A stretch of DNA of 64,000 nt, taken from positions 1-64,000 of the forward strand of contig NZ_LAKD02000072.1 of assembly GCF_000968685.2 (NCBI RefSeq), given 5' to 3'. The notes under the pieces were generated by a model. It had not been told where the DNA came from. It did no database searches and was given only the letters and a program-made list of their open reading frames with translations. Made by a program: the position numbers and the translations under genes. Positions 1 to 8,731 of the stretch are shown here, one piece after another. Position 1 is the first letter of the stretch. Each line of letters opens with the position of its first letter. The DNA comes from Streptomyces antioxidans. GTDB taxonomy: Bacteria > Actinomycetota > Actinomycetes > Streptomycetales > Streptomycetaceae.

Positions 1-284
1 GCCCGCCGCAGGCGCCACCATCCGCACCCGGGAAAATCGGGCCGAAGTGGAACCCCTCCCCGCCCACCCGCCTCCTCCACGGTGGAGGCGCCGTACCCCC
101 GAGCGGCCCTCCCACCACGACCGCCCCGCCCCCTTCCGAGCCCCCCGCGGGCCGGACCCCAAACCCCCCACAGGGGTCGGGGCGGTCCGGGGCCGACCAG
201 GGGCACGCCCGGGGCCCGGCGGCGGACGTGGGCCGCAGCGCCCCCGAGCGGAACCTGACCCCCGGGAAAGTAGTCTCGGGAGGC
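1..284. other. Upstream region without a convincing gene
   Basis: No reading frame here looks like a protein. The only structure I see is a short inverted repeat at 69-90 (CGCCTCC/GGAGGCG around an 8-nt loop) that could form a weak hairpin. A minus-strand gene could start at position 21 (CAT on the plus strand) and run off the left edge, but too little is visible to support it. The 3' end carries the promoter of the next gene. Confidence 0.4.
271..276 (+). promoter_or_regulatory. -10 box of a probable leaderless promoter (chorismate mutase)
   Basis: TAGTCT fits the Streptomyces -10 pattern TANNNT and ends 8 nt before ATG at 285, so transcription should begin at or next to the start codon. 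No convincing -35 hexamer is visible. Confidence 0.45.
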
Positions 285-692
285 ATGACGCACAGCATGA
301 GCGACCACACCGCCGGGCAGTCGGCGACGCCGGGAGACCCCGAGGGGATCGACCCGTCCGTCCTCGACGAGCTGACCCGGTTGCGCGACAGCATCGACAA
401 CATCGACGCGGCCGTGGTCCATATGCTCGCCGAGCGCTTCAAATGCACCCAGCAGGTCGGCCACCTCAAGGCCGCCCACCGGCTCCCCCCGGCCGACCCG
501 GCCCGTGAGACGCGCCAGATCACCCGGCTCCGGCAGCTCGCCGAGAGCGCCAAGCTCGACCCCGGCTTCGCCGAGAAGCTGCTCAACTTCATCATCGCCG
601 AGGTCATCCGGCACCACGAGACCATCGCGCGCTCCGACAGCGGCCCCGGGGACTCCGAAGGCACAGGGGGCCCAGAGGGCGCACTCCGGTAG
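285..692 (+). CDS. Chorismate mutase (AroQ type)
   Basis: A 135-aa cytosolic protein of the all-helical AroQ chorismate mutase family, which converts chorismate to prephenate for phenylalanine and tyrosine synthesis. After an unconserved 25-residue head, the core follows the family layout: helix 1 contains LRDSIDNIDAAVVHMLAERF, then a KAAHRLPP segment, helix 2 with the RETRQITRL stretch, and helix 3 with IIAEVIRHHETI. The arginine in LRDSID and the K in HLKAAH are the expected active-site positions. The ATG at 285 is chosen because a TANNNT box lies 8 nt upstream and a GGAGG abuts it; ATG at 297 is the alternative. The tail after residue 118 is low complexity. It stands alone and is not in an aromatic-pathway operon here. 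Confidence 0.88.
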   Translation: MTHSMSDHTAGQSATPGDPEGIDPSVLDELTRLRDSIDNIDAAVVHMLAERFKCTQQVGHLKAAHRLPPADPARETRQITRLRQLAESAKLDPGFAEKLLNFIIAEVIRHHETIARSDSGPGDSEGTGGPEGALR

Positions 693-772
693 TGCGCCCG
701 GGGCGGCCGTCCGCCCCGGGCGACCACTTCCCACCCGTGTGCCGCCCGCCGCACGTAGGGCAGCATGTCCCC

Positions 773-3382
773 ATGTCCGTACTGACGCGCGAGGAAGCGC
801 AGAACCGAGCCCGCCTCATCGAGGTCCACCGCTACACGATCGACCTCGACCTCACCCGCGGAGAAGAGCTCTTCGGCTCCACCACGACCATCCGCTTCAG
901 CGCGCGCCAGGCGGGTGCGGATACCTTCGCCGAGCTCAACCCGGCCGCCGTCCACCGCGCCGTGCTCGACGGCCGGGAGCTCGACCTCACCGGCGGGACC
1001 GCCGAGGCGCTAGCGGACGGCAGGCTCCCGCTCACCGGGCTCGACGAGGGCGAGCACGAGCTGCGCGTCGAGACCGACATGCGCTACTCCCACACCGGCG
1101 AGGGCATGCACCGCTCCACCGACCCCGCCGACGGCGAGACGTACCTCTACACGATGTGCTGCATGTCGGACGCGAACGACGTCTTCACCGCGTTCGACCA
1201 GCCCGACCTCAAGGCCGTCTTCGACGTCCGCGTCACCGCCCCGCCCGAGTGGACCGTCCTCGGCAACGGCATCGCCACCCGCGTCGGCGCCCCCGAGGAG
1301 GGCCGCTGGCAGCTCGCGCCCACCCCGCCCATCAGCACGTATCTCATGGCCCTGGCCGCGGGCCCGTACCACTCGGTGCGCACCGAGCACGCCGGACTCC
1401 CCTTCGGGCTGCACGTCCGCCGCTCCCTCGCGCCCCACCTGGAGGCCGACGCCGACGAGCTCTTCGACATCACCAGGCGCTGCTTCGACCGCTACCACGA
1501 GATCTTCGAGGAGCCGTACCCCTTCGACTCCTACGACCAGGCGTTCGTCCCCGAGTTCAACTCCGGCGCCATGGAGAACCCCGGCCTGGTCACCTTCCGC
1601 GACGAACTGGTCTTCCGCTCCGCCGTCACCGACGCCGAGCGCCAGACCCGCGCCATGATCGTCGCCCATGAGATGGCCCATATGTGGTTCGGCGACCTCG
1701 TCACCATGACGTGGTGGGACGACATCTGGCTGAACGAGTCCTTCGCCGAGTACATGGGGTACCAGATCCTCACCGAGACCACCCGCTTCACCGACACCTG
1801 GGCCGACTTCGGCGTCCGCCGCAAGAACTGGGGCTACGACGCCGACCAGCGCCCCTCCACCCACCCGGTCGCCCCCGCGCCCGAGCTGGTCCCCGACACC
1901 GCCGCCGCCCGCCTCAACTTCGACGGCATCTCCTACGCCAAGGGCGCCTCCGCACTGCGCCAGCTCGTCACCTGGCTCGGCGAGAAGACCTTCCTCGACG
2001 GCATCAACGACCACTTCACCCGGCACCGCTTCGGCAACGCCACCCTCGCCGACTTCATCGACTCCCTCGCCCGCTCCTCCGGCCGTGACGTCCACGCCTG
2101 GGCCGACCGCTGGCTGCGCACCACCGGCGTCGACACCCTCGCGCCCGTCGTCAGCGCCAACGGCGACCGCTGGAGCGCCGAGATCCGCCACCAGGGCAGC
2201 GGCCCCGACGGCGACGCCCACGACGGGGACGCCCCCGCCCGGCGCCCGCACCGCATCGCCATCGGCCTGTACGACCACGCGCCCGCCGCCCCGCACCAAC
2301 TGGTCCTGCGCGAACGCGTCGAGGCCGAGCTCGACGGCGCCGAGCCCAGCCTCAGCCTCTCCTTCACCGGGCCCCGCCCCGATCTGCTGCTGCTGAACGA
2401 CGGCGACCTCACCTACACCAAGATCCGGCTCGACCCCGCCTCCTGGAAGGCCATCCAGCGCTCGCTGTCCGGCCTCCCCGACGCCGTCAGCCGCGCCGTG
2501 GTCTGGAACGCCGCCCGCGACATGGTGCGCGACGGCGAGCTGCCCGCCACCGACTACCTCGAGGCCGCCCGCGCCCATCTGCCGCACGAGACCGACATAG
2601 CGATCGTCCAGGGCGTCCTCGCCTTCGCCCGCACCGAGATCGCCGACCGCTACCTCCCCGCCGACCTCCGCCCCGCCGCCCTGGCCACCATCAGCGCCAC
2701 CTGCCGCGATCTGCTGCGCCGCACCGAGGACGGCTCCGGGGACGGGCTGCGGCTCGCCGCCGTCCGTACGTTCATCGGCAGCGCCACCGCCCCCGCCGAG
2801 CTCAGCGACTGGCTCGACGGCGACACCGTTCCCGGCGGCCCCGCCCTCGACCCCGAGCTGCGCTGGCAGATCCTCGGCCGCCTCGCCGTCCTCGGCGCCG
2901 TCGGCCCGGCCGACATCGAGGCCGAACGCGCCCGCGACTCCAGCGCCACCGGCCAGGAGGGCGCTGCCCGCTGCAGGGCCGCCCTGCCGGACGCCGAGGC
3001 GAAGGAGGCCGCCTGGCAGACCCTCTTCGGGGACGGGACGAACGGCGGCCAGGGCGCCGACGCCCAAGGCACCGAACTCTCCAACTACCTGGTCACCGCG
3101 ACCGCCGCGGGCTTCTGGCAGCCCGAGCACCACGACGTCCTCGCCGACTACGTGCCGCGCTACTTCCCGGCCGCCGTCGCGCTCGGCGCCCGCCGCGGCC
3201 CCGCCATCGCCAACTCCGTCGCCCGCTTCGGCTTCCCGAGCACCGTGGACGCCGAAACCCTGCGCCTGGGCGAGGAGTGCCTTGGCGCCCCCGACGCCAT
3301 TCCCACCCTCCGCCGCCGCCTCGCCGACCAGATCGACGACCTGCGGCGCGCCCTGCGCGTACGGGAGAAGCAGGCGAACTGA
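773..3382 (+). CDS. pepN: Aminopeptidase N (M1 zinc metallopeptidase)
   Basis: An 869-aa cytosolic M1-family aminopeptidase that removes N-terminal residues from peptides. Visible signatures are the exopeptidase motif GAMENPG near residue 265, the zinc site HEMAHMWFGD beginning at residue 299 with the third ligand glutamate in WLNESFAEY about 18 residues later, and the helical ERAP1-like C-terminal half. Length is normal for actinobacterial PepN. A GTG or ATG further upstream would add residues overlapping the end of the previous gene; MSVLTREEAQ at 773 matches the usual family start. No strong Shine-Dalgarno is visible. It is transcribed in the same direction as the chorismate mutase, 80 bp downstream. 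Confidence 0.95.
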   Translation: MSVLTREEAQNRARLIEVHRYTIDLDLTRGEELFGSTTTIRFSARQAGADTFAELNPAAVHRAVLDGRELDLTGGTAEALADGRLPLTGLDEGEHELRVETDMRYSHTGEGMHRSTDPADGETYLYTMCCMSDANDVFTAFDQPDLKAVFDVRVTAPPEWTVLGNGIATRVGAPEEGRWQLAPTPPISTYLMALAAGPYHSVRTEHAGLPFGLHVRRSLAPHLEADADELFDITRRCFDRYHEIFEEPYPFDSYDQAFVPEFNSGAMENPGLVTFRDELVFRSAVTDAERQTRAMIVAHEMAHMWFGDLVTMTWWDDIWLNESFAEYMGYQILTETTRFTDTWADFGVRRKNWGYDADQRPSTHPVAPAPELVPDTAAARLNFDGISYAKGASALRQLVTWLGEKTFLDGINDHFTRHRFGNATLADFIDSLARSSGRDVHAWADRWLRTTGVDTLAPVVSANGDRWSAEIRHQGSGPDGDAHDGDAPARRPHRIAIGLYDHAPAAPHQLVLRERVEAELDGAEPSLSLSFTGPRPDLLLLNDGDLTYTKIRLDPASWKAIQRSLSGLPDAVSRAVVWNAARDMVRDGELPATDYLEAARAHLPHETDIAIVQGVLAFARTEIADRYLPADLRPAALATISATCRDLLRRTEDGSGDGLRLAAVRTFIGSATAPAELSDWLDGDTVPGGPALDPELRWQILGRLAVLGAVGPADIEAERARDSSATGQEGAARCRAALPDAEAKEAAWQTLFGDGTNGGQGADAQGTELSNYLVTATAAGFWQPEHHDVLADYVPRYFPAAVALGARRGPAIANSVARFGFPSTVDAETLRLGEECLGAPDAIPTLRRRLADQIDDLRRALRVREKQAN

Positions 3383-3482
3383 CCCCACGCCGTCGGCGGG
3401 GCGCCTTCACCTGGGGGCCTCGGCGAGCTGGATGACGAGGATGAGCTCGCCACCGAGCACCGGCAAGCCGGGGCAGCCCGGC

Positions 3483-3735
3483 CCCGCCGATCAATCCGCC
3501 CGACCCCGCCGACCCGCGAGCCCGGTCGATCTGCCCGGCCCCGCCCGATCTGCGGGCCTGCGGATCCGTGGCCTGGCCCGTTTGGCGAGCCGCGGGTCCG
3601 TGGGCCCCGCCGATCCGTGGCCCGGCCCGGTTGGGGGGGGCGTCGCCGATCCGTGGGGCCTCGGTCGATCTGCCCGGCCCCGACCGATCTGCGGGCTCCG
3701 CCCGATTCGTGGGGCCCCGATCAATCCGCGGGGCC
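3483..3735. repeat. Degenerate tandem array of GATC-centred units
   Basis: About eleven diverged units of roughly 18-27 bp, each built on a CCGATCTGCGGG, CCGATCCGTGG or CGATCAATCCG core separated by GGCCCCG-type spacers. One block, CGATCTGCCCGGCCCCG followed by CCGATCTGCGGG, occurs twice (around 3530 and 3670), and CGATCAATCCG marks both ends of the array. Both strands have open frames through it, but composition and repetitiveness argue against coding. Confidence 0.7.
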
Positions 3736-3775
3736 GGGCCGTACCACGTATGGGTGCACTTCACGCCGACCCCGG

Positions 3776-3803
3776 TTGGCGGACCTCGTGGGCGAAGTAA
3801 TTT
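3776..3803 (+). promoter_or_regulatory. Candidate sigma-70-type promoter of the decarboxylase-hydroxylase pair
   Basis: TTGGCG (3776-3781) and TAATTT (3798-3803) are separated by 16 bp, about 45 bp upstream of the start codon at 3848. It is the best promoter-like match in the gap. No iron-box dyad overlaps it. Confidence 0.4.
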
Positions 3804-3847
3804 GGGCAGCCCTGACCGCCGCTCAGACACCCCCTAGGGGCACACCC

Positions 3848-5248
3848 ATGCCCGTGCCCGCATCCGGAACCGCCCGCCTCCTCGCCGGGGGCCAGAGCGG
3901 ACCGGGCGTGCTCCGCCCGATGGTGGACACCGTCCTCGACGCCCTCGCCCACGGCGCCGCCGACCGCGGTGGGCCCCTCCCGGCCGGGGGACCGGCCGCG
4001 GTCGCCCAGCGGATACGGGGTGCGGCCCGGCCGCTCATCCCCGACGAGGGGGAGGGGCCCCACCACGCGCTGCGCAGCCTCGTCCGCGCCCTCGCCCATG
4101 GCGCCGCCGAACCCGCCGACCCCCGCTGCACCGCCCATCTGCACTGTCCGCCGCTCGCCGTCGCCACCGCCGCCGACCTCGCGGTCTCCGCGCTCAACCC
4201 CTCCCTCGACTCCTGGGACCAGGCCCCCGCCGCCTGTGCGCTGGAGGCGCTGACCTGCCGTGCGCTGGCCGAACTCGTCCACCCCCACGGCCCCGACCCC
4301 GACGCCCTCGTCACCACCGGCGGCACCGAGTCCAACCAGCTCGGCCTGCTCCTCGCCCGCGAGGCCGCGCAGGGCGCACCCCTCCGTATCGTCCGCGGCG
4401 CCAACGCCCACCACAGCGTCCAGCGCGCCGCCTGGCTGCTCGGACTGCCCGAGCCCCACACCCTCCCCACCCCCGGCGGCGTCCTCGACCCGGTCGCGCT
4501 CCACACCGCCCTCGACCGGCCGTCCGATGCCCCCACCCTGGTGATCGCCACCGCGGGCACCACCGACACCGGGGCCATCGACCCGCTCCCCGACATCGCC
4601 GACGTCTGCGACCACCACGCCGCCACCCTCCACATCGACGCCGCCTACGGTGCGCCCCTCCTCTTCAGCGACACCCTCCACAAGCGGCTCCACGGGCTCG
4701 ACCGTGCCCATACCGTCGCCCTCGACCTGCACAAACTCGGCTGGCAGCCGGTCGCAGCGGGCCTACTCGCCGTGCCCGACGGCGCCGCGTTCACCGCGCT
4801 GGCCCACCACGCCGACTACCTGAACGCCGACGACGACACCGAAGCGGGCCTGCCCGATCTGCTCGGGCGCTCGCTCCGCACCACCCGCCGCCCCGATATC
4901 TTCAAGATCGCCGTCACGCTGCGGGCGCTGGGTCGACGCGGTCTCGGCGAGCTCGTGGAGCACGTCTGCGCGGCCGCCCAGCACCTCGCCGACCTCATCG
5001 AGGACCATCCCGGGTTCGAGCTCCACGCCCGCCCCACCATCAGCACCGTCCTGTTCCGCCCCACCGGGGCACCGCCCGCCACCGTCGCCGCGCTGCGCCG
5101 CCGCCTGCTCCACCACGGGGCGGCCGTCCTCGGCCGCGCCGCCACCCCCGAGGGGCTGTGGCTCAAGGCCACCGTTCTCAACCCGCACATCCAGCCCGAC
5201 GATCTGCGCGGGCTGCTCGAACTCGTGGAAGGCGACACCACCCCATGA
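3848..5248 (+). CDS. PLP-dependent group II decarboxylase (lysine / diaminobutyrate type)
   Basis: A 466-aa fold-type I PLP enzyme of the group II decarboxylase family that includes DesA (lysine to cadaverine) and L-2,4-diaminobutyrate decarboxylases. Visible landmarks are TTGGTESNQLGLLLAR for phosphate binding, a histidine in NAHHSVQ for stacking on the cofactor, IATAGTTDTGAIDPLP, the cofactor aspartate in HIDAAYG near residue 264 and the Schiff-base lysine K296 in LDLHKLGWQP. The later HADYLNADDD and RSLRTTRRPD stretches also fit. Its stop overlaps the start of a lysine-type N-hydroxylase by ATGA, so the likely product is a diamine for hydroxamate siderophore assembly. It diverges from classical DesA, so lysine as substrate is inferred. 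ATG 3848 follows an AGGGG site. Confidence 0.82.
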   Translation: MPVPASGTARLLAGGQSGPGVLRPMVDTVLDALAHGAADRGGPLPAGGPAAVAQRIRGAARPLIPDEGEGPHHALRSLVRALAHGAAEPADPRCTAHLHCPPLAVATAADLAVSALNPSLDSWDQAPAACALEALTCRALAELVHPHGPDPDALVTTGGTESNQLGLLLAREAAQGAPLRIVRGANAHHSVQRAAWLLGLPEPHTLPTPGGVLDPVALHTALDRPSDAPTLVIATAGTTDTGAIDPLPDIADVCDHHAATLHIDAAYGAPLLFSDTLHKRLHGLDRAHTVALDLHKLGWQPVAAGLLAVPDGAAFTALAHHADYLNADDDTEAGLPDLLGRSLRTTRRPDIFKIAVTLRALGRRGLGELVEHVCAAAQHLADLIEDHPGFELHARPTISTVLFRPTGAPPATVAALRRRLLHHGAAVLGRAATPEGLWLKATVLNPHIQPDDLRGLLELVEGDTTP

Positions 5249-6759
5249 GCACCGCACAGCCCCCCAACCCCGCCGGGTCCGCCGACTCCGCGCCCGCCAC
5301 GGCCGCCGACCGGCCCGTGGACCTCGCCGGTATCGGCATCGGCCCGTTCAACCTCTCCCTCGCCGCCCTCGCCCACGGCGTCCCCGCCCTGCGCACCGCC
5401 TTCTACGAGCAGCGGCCCGCCTTCCACTGGCACCCCGGCCTCCTCATCGACGGCGCGACCATCCAAGTCCCCTTCCTCGCCGACCTGGTGACCCTCGCCG
5501 ACCCCGGCAGCCCCTGGACCTTCCTCCAGTACCTCAAGGCCCATGAGCGGCTGTTCCCCTTCTACATCGCCGAGCGCTTCCAGATCGAGCGCGCCGAGTA
5601 CGACGCCTACTGCCGCTGGGTCAGCGAACGGCTCCCCGGGCTCCACTTCGACCACCGCGTCGACGCCGTCCGCTGGGACCACGAATACGAGCTGTTCGAA
5701 ATCGACCTCACCCGGCTCGGCCCGGCCGCCGACGGCCCCGCGTCCGGCGCCCCCGCGTTCGGCGCCGCCCGAACCGATGAGGAGGGCCGGGCCCTCGGCC
5801 GCGTATACGCCCGCAACCTCGTCCTCGGCGTCGGCACCGAGCCATATGTCCCCGAACCCCTGCGTCCGCTCGCCGACGCCCCCAACGTCCCCGTACTCCA
5901 CTCCTCCGACTACCTCGAACACCGCGAGCGGCTGCTGGCCACCGGCCACGTCACCGTCATCGGCTCCGGCCAGTCCGGCGCCGAGGTCTTCCTCGACCTG
6001 CTGCGCAACCGCCCCCTCGGCGCCGAAGGGCTCCACTGGATGGCCCGCACCCCCGCCTTCGCGCCCATGGAGTACAGCAAGCTCGGCCTGGAGCAGTTCA
6101 GCCCCGACTACACCCGCTACTTCCACACCCTGCCCGAGCCCGTCCGCGACCAGCTGCTGCCCCGCCAGTGGCAGCTCTACAAGGGCATCGCCCACGAGAC
6201 GCTGGACGCCATCCACCACGAGCTCTACCGCCGCGCCCTGCACTCCGACGGCTGGCCCGGCGCCGTCCTCACCCCCGGGGTCACCGTCCGCACCGCGGGC
6301 CGTATCGCCGCCGCCCAGCTCGAACTCCACCTGGAACACACCGAACAGGGCACCCGGGCCCGCCACACCACCGAAGCCGTCGTCCTCGCCACCGGCTACC
6401 GCGAGCGCCGCGTCGACACCCTCCTCGCCGCCCTCGACCCCTACATCCGCCGGGACGCCTCCGAGCGCCCGCGCGTCGACGCCGAGCACCGTCTGGTCCT
6501 CGACCCCATGATCAAGGGCTCGGTGTACGTCCAGAACGCCGAGCGCCACACCCACGGCGTCGGCACCCCCGACCTCGGCCTCGCCGCCTGGCGCTCCGCC
6601 GTCATCCTCAACTCGCTGCTCGCGGACCCCGCCTACCGGCTGCCGTCCCGCACCGCGTTCACCGCGTTCGGGCTCCAGCCTTCGGGGCGGTGCGGCACCG
6701 TCATCGGCGATCCCCACCTCCCCGACCAGCGCACCCCCCTCACCCCGACGCGGACCTGA
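5245..6759 (+). CDS. L-lysine / diamine N6-monooxygenase (IucD-DesB family)
   Basis: A 504-aa class B flavin N-monooxygenase that hydroxylates the terminal amine of lysine or cadaverine using NADPH, FAD and oxygen. It has the FAD dinucleotide motif GIGIGPFNLSLAA at residues 29-41, the NADPH motif VIGSGQSGAE near 240, and the ATGYR motif of N-hydroxylases near 383. WQLYKGIAHETL matches the lysine rather than the ornithine subgroup. Its ATG overlaps the decarboxylase stop by 4 bp, indicating translational coupling. In desferrioxamine clusters the next genes are an acyltransferase and an NIS synthetase; here the next gene is a convergent nucleotidase, so the pathway must be completed elsewhere or the pair serves another product. 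Confidence 0.85.
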   Translation: MSTAQPPNPAGSADSAPATAADRPVDLAGIGIGPFNLSLAALAHGVPALRTAFYEQRPAFHWHPGLLIDGATIQVPFLADLVTLADPGSPWTFLQYLKAHERLFPFYIAERFQIERAEYDAYCRWVSERLPGLHFDHRVDAVRWDHEYELFEIDLTRLGPAADGPASGAPAFGAARTDEEGRALGRVYARNLVLGVGTEPYVPEPLRPLADAPNVPVLHSSDYLEHRERLLATGHVTVIGSGQSGAEVFLDLLRNRPLGAEGLHWMARTPAFAPMEYSKLGLEQFSPDYTRYFHTLPEPVRDQLLPRQWQLYKGIAHETLDAIHHELYRRALHSDGWPGAVLTPGVTVRTAGRIAAAQLELHLEHTEQGTRARHTTEAVVLATGYRERRVDTLLAALDPYIRRDASERPRVDAEHRLVLDPMIKGSVYVQNAERHTHGVGTPDLGLAAWRSAVILNSLLADPAYRLPSRTAFTAFGLQPSGRCGTVIGDPHLPDQRTPLTPTRT

Positions 6760-6825
6760 GCGCGCCGGGGCACCACGCCACGAGCCGTACCGGACGACGG
6801 CACGAGGCGTGCTCCACGAGGCGGA

Positions 6826-8625
6826 CTAGAACACCGGAACGCCGTCGCGGGTCAGCTTCCAGTCCACCGTCCCGAACTCCGACACATCGATCGTCCCCTT
6901 CGCCTGCACCCAGGCGATGATCGTGTTCCGGATCTCCTCCGAATTGGCCCACACCTGCTTCGCGGAGGCCACGTGCGGGAAGTTGCCGCCCCCGCTCGCC
7001 CGGTAGTTGTTGACCGCCAGCACGAACTCCGCCTTCTCGTCGACCGGCTTGCCGTCGAAGCTGAGCCGCGCGATCCGCGAGCCCGGCGCCTTCGCGATGT
7101 CGATCTCGTAGGTGAGGCCGCCGAGCGCGTCGTAGTTGTAGTCCGGGATGTCCGAGGCGTTCGTCAGCTTCTCGGGGTCCACATCGCCGCCTGCCGGGGT
7201 CTGGACGTAGTAGCGCGCCGAGAACTCCAGATACTCCTTGAGCTGGGCGCCCGTCAGCACCCGCGCCTCCAGGGTGTTCTCGAACGGGTACAACCCCGCC
7301 ACCTGCCGGATCGTGACCTCCCCGGCCGGGATCGCCGCCGTACGGGAGAAGCAGGACGCCTGGGAGACCACCGGCAGCTCCGCGTGCTCCGTCCCCGCCA
7401 GCGCCGCCTTCACCGTCTCCGTCTGCACATGGTTGATGAAGTCCACGATCGGCGCGTCCTTGTACGGCGCCTCGGTGGCCGTCATCTCCGCCGAGCAGGT
7501 GCCGATGACCTGGTTCACATAGCCGATGACCTTCTTGTGCTCGGCGTCGAGCAGCCGCACGATCCGCGGGTCCTCCCCGGCCGCGTTGGAGTTCAGTACC
7601 TCCGCCGACACCGACGCCACCTGCCAGCGGCCCCGCTCCCACTCCAGCTCGAAGTCGAAGAGGGTCAGCCGCTGACCCCACTTGAGCGGCTCCGAGAGCA
7701 CGACCTCACGTCCGCTCTCCTTGTTGACCACCCGGGACTCGGGGATCTCCACATGCGCATGGCCCACCAGGATCGCGTCGATCCCCGCCACCTGCTCGGC
7801 CACCAGAGCCGCCGCGTTCTCCACGTACGGCACCAGGTCGCCGTAGCTTGAGGTGCCGCTGGTCCCCGAATGCGCCGAGACGATCACCACGTCCGCGCCC
7901 ATCGAGCGCAGCCGCGGCACCCACTTCGCGGCCTGTTCCTCCAGGCCCGGGAAGGTCATCTTGCCCTGCACATTGACCTTGTCCCAGATCGCGATGCCCG
8001 GGTTGGTCAGCCCCAGCACCGCCACCCGCACATCCCGTCCGCACGGGGTGCGCAGCCGCGTCATCCAGTACGGCGGGAAGGCGGGCCGCAGCGTCTTCGC
8101 GTCCAGCGCGTTCGCCCCCAGCAGCGGGAAGTCACACTGCTCCTCGAACTTCCGCAGCACCGGGATGCCGTAGTTGAACTCGTGGTTGCCGAGCGCCGCC
8201 GCGTCATAGCCGATCGCGTTCATCGCCCGCGCCATGGGATGCACCGGGCCGCCCTCCCCGGTGATCGGGTCCACCCGGGCGTAGTAGTACGACAGCTGGG
8301 TGCCCTGGATGGTGTCGCCCGCGTCGATCAGCAGCGTATTGCGGCGCCCCTTCTCCTTCCGGATCTGGTCGACCAGGGTGGAGATCTTCGCCAGGCCCAC
8401 ATCGTTGTGCGCCGTGTCGTCGAACTCGGCGTCGGTGAAGTAGTCCCAGTTGAAGACGTTGCCGTGCAGATCGGTCGTGCCCATCACGGTGAAGGCGTAC
8501 CGCCGCCGGGGCGGCCGTCCGTGGCCGCGCGCCTCGGCCGGGACGGCGGCCGCGGCGGAGGCGAGGGCGGCGCCCGCACTGGTCGCCGCGGTGCGGCCGA
8601 GGAACTTCCGACGGTTGAGCGGCAT
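6826..8625 (-). CDS. Secreted 5'-nucleotidase / 2',3'-cyclic phosphodiesterase (TAT substrate)
   Basis: A 599-aa exported metallophosphatase of the UshA/CpdB family that dephosphorylates extracellular nucleotides. The N-terminus MPLNRRKFLGRTAATSAG is a typical twin-arginine signal, cleaved around ARG-HGRPP. The metallophosphatase domain shows TDLHGN, IDAGDTIQG, LGNHEFNYG, SAHSGT and VGHAHVEIP in the canonical order for two metal ions. The C-terminal 5'-nucleotidase domain contains NNYRASGGGNFP, the substrate loop. The start at 8625 has a GGGGAGA site 6-7 nt upstream; longer forms would add a non-signal region. It is convergent with the hydroxylase gene and divergent from the SIMPL-domain gene. 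Confidence 0.92.
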   Translation of the reverse strand: MPLNRRKFLGRTAATSAGAALASAAAAVPAEARGHGRPPRRRYAFTVMGTTDLHGNVFNWDYFTDAEFDDTAHNDVGLAKISTLVDQIRKEKGRRNTLLIDAGDTIQGTQLSYYYARVDPITGEGGPVHPMARAMNAIGYDAAALGNHEFNYGIPVLRKFEEQCDFPLLGANALDAKTLRPAFPPYWMTRLRTPCGRDVRVAVLGLTNPGIAIWDKVNVQGKMTFPGLEEQAAKWVPRLRSMGADVVIVSAHSGTSGTSSYGDLVPYVENAAALVAEQVAGIDAILVGHAHVEIPESRVVNKESGREVVLSEPLKWGQRLTLFDFELEWERGRWQVASVSAEVLNSNAAGEDPRIVRLLDAEHKKVIGYVNQVIGTCSAEMTATEAPYKDAPIVDFINHVQTETVKAALAGTEHAELPVVSQASCFSRTAAIPAGEVTIRQVAGLYPFENTLEARVLTGAQLKEYLEFSARYYVQTPAGGDVDPEKLTNASDIPDYNYDALGGLTYEIDIAKAPGSRIARLSFDGKPVDEKAEFVLAVNNYRASGGGNFPHVASAKQVWANSEEIRNTIIAWVQAKGTIDVSEFGTVDWKLTRDGVPVF

Positions 8626-8731
8626 GGCTGATCTCCCCTGAGATACCTGCGAATTGGGCACAACGCGCGTAGATTCTGGCCCAACCGCACCGCTTCGCAC
8701 CAGCCCTCGCACATCCGACCGGGAGCCCGCC

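Larger units (their letters stand above)
3383..3847. other. Long intergenic region carrying a GATC repeat array and a promoter
   Basis: This 465-bp gap between pepN and the decarboxylase gene has no credible gene. Most of it is the degenerate repeat described separately (3483-3735); the last 70 bp carry a promoter. I looked for an iron box of the kind that DmdR1/IdeR bind upstream of siderophore genes and found none. Confidence 0.6.

Noticed and set aside
1010..3388. Long minus-strand open frame of about 790 codons across pepN
   Set aside because: It is the antisense of aminopeptidase N, is composed of Gly/Ala/Val/Glu runs typical of GC-rich shadow frames, and has no domain or ribosome-binding site. 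The same applies to other long shadow frames, for example across uvrA, uvrC and livM.
3491..3724. Small Arg/Gly-rich frame in the repeat array
   Set aside because: Both strands are open only because of the repeat composition; no ribosome-binding site and no normal codon bias.
3776..3847. Iron box for the siderophore-type gene pair
   Set aside because: No stretch resembles the TTAGGTTAGGCTAACCTAA dyad, so iron control could not be supported.
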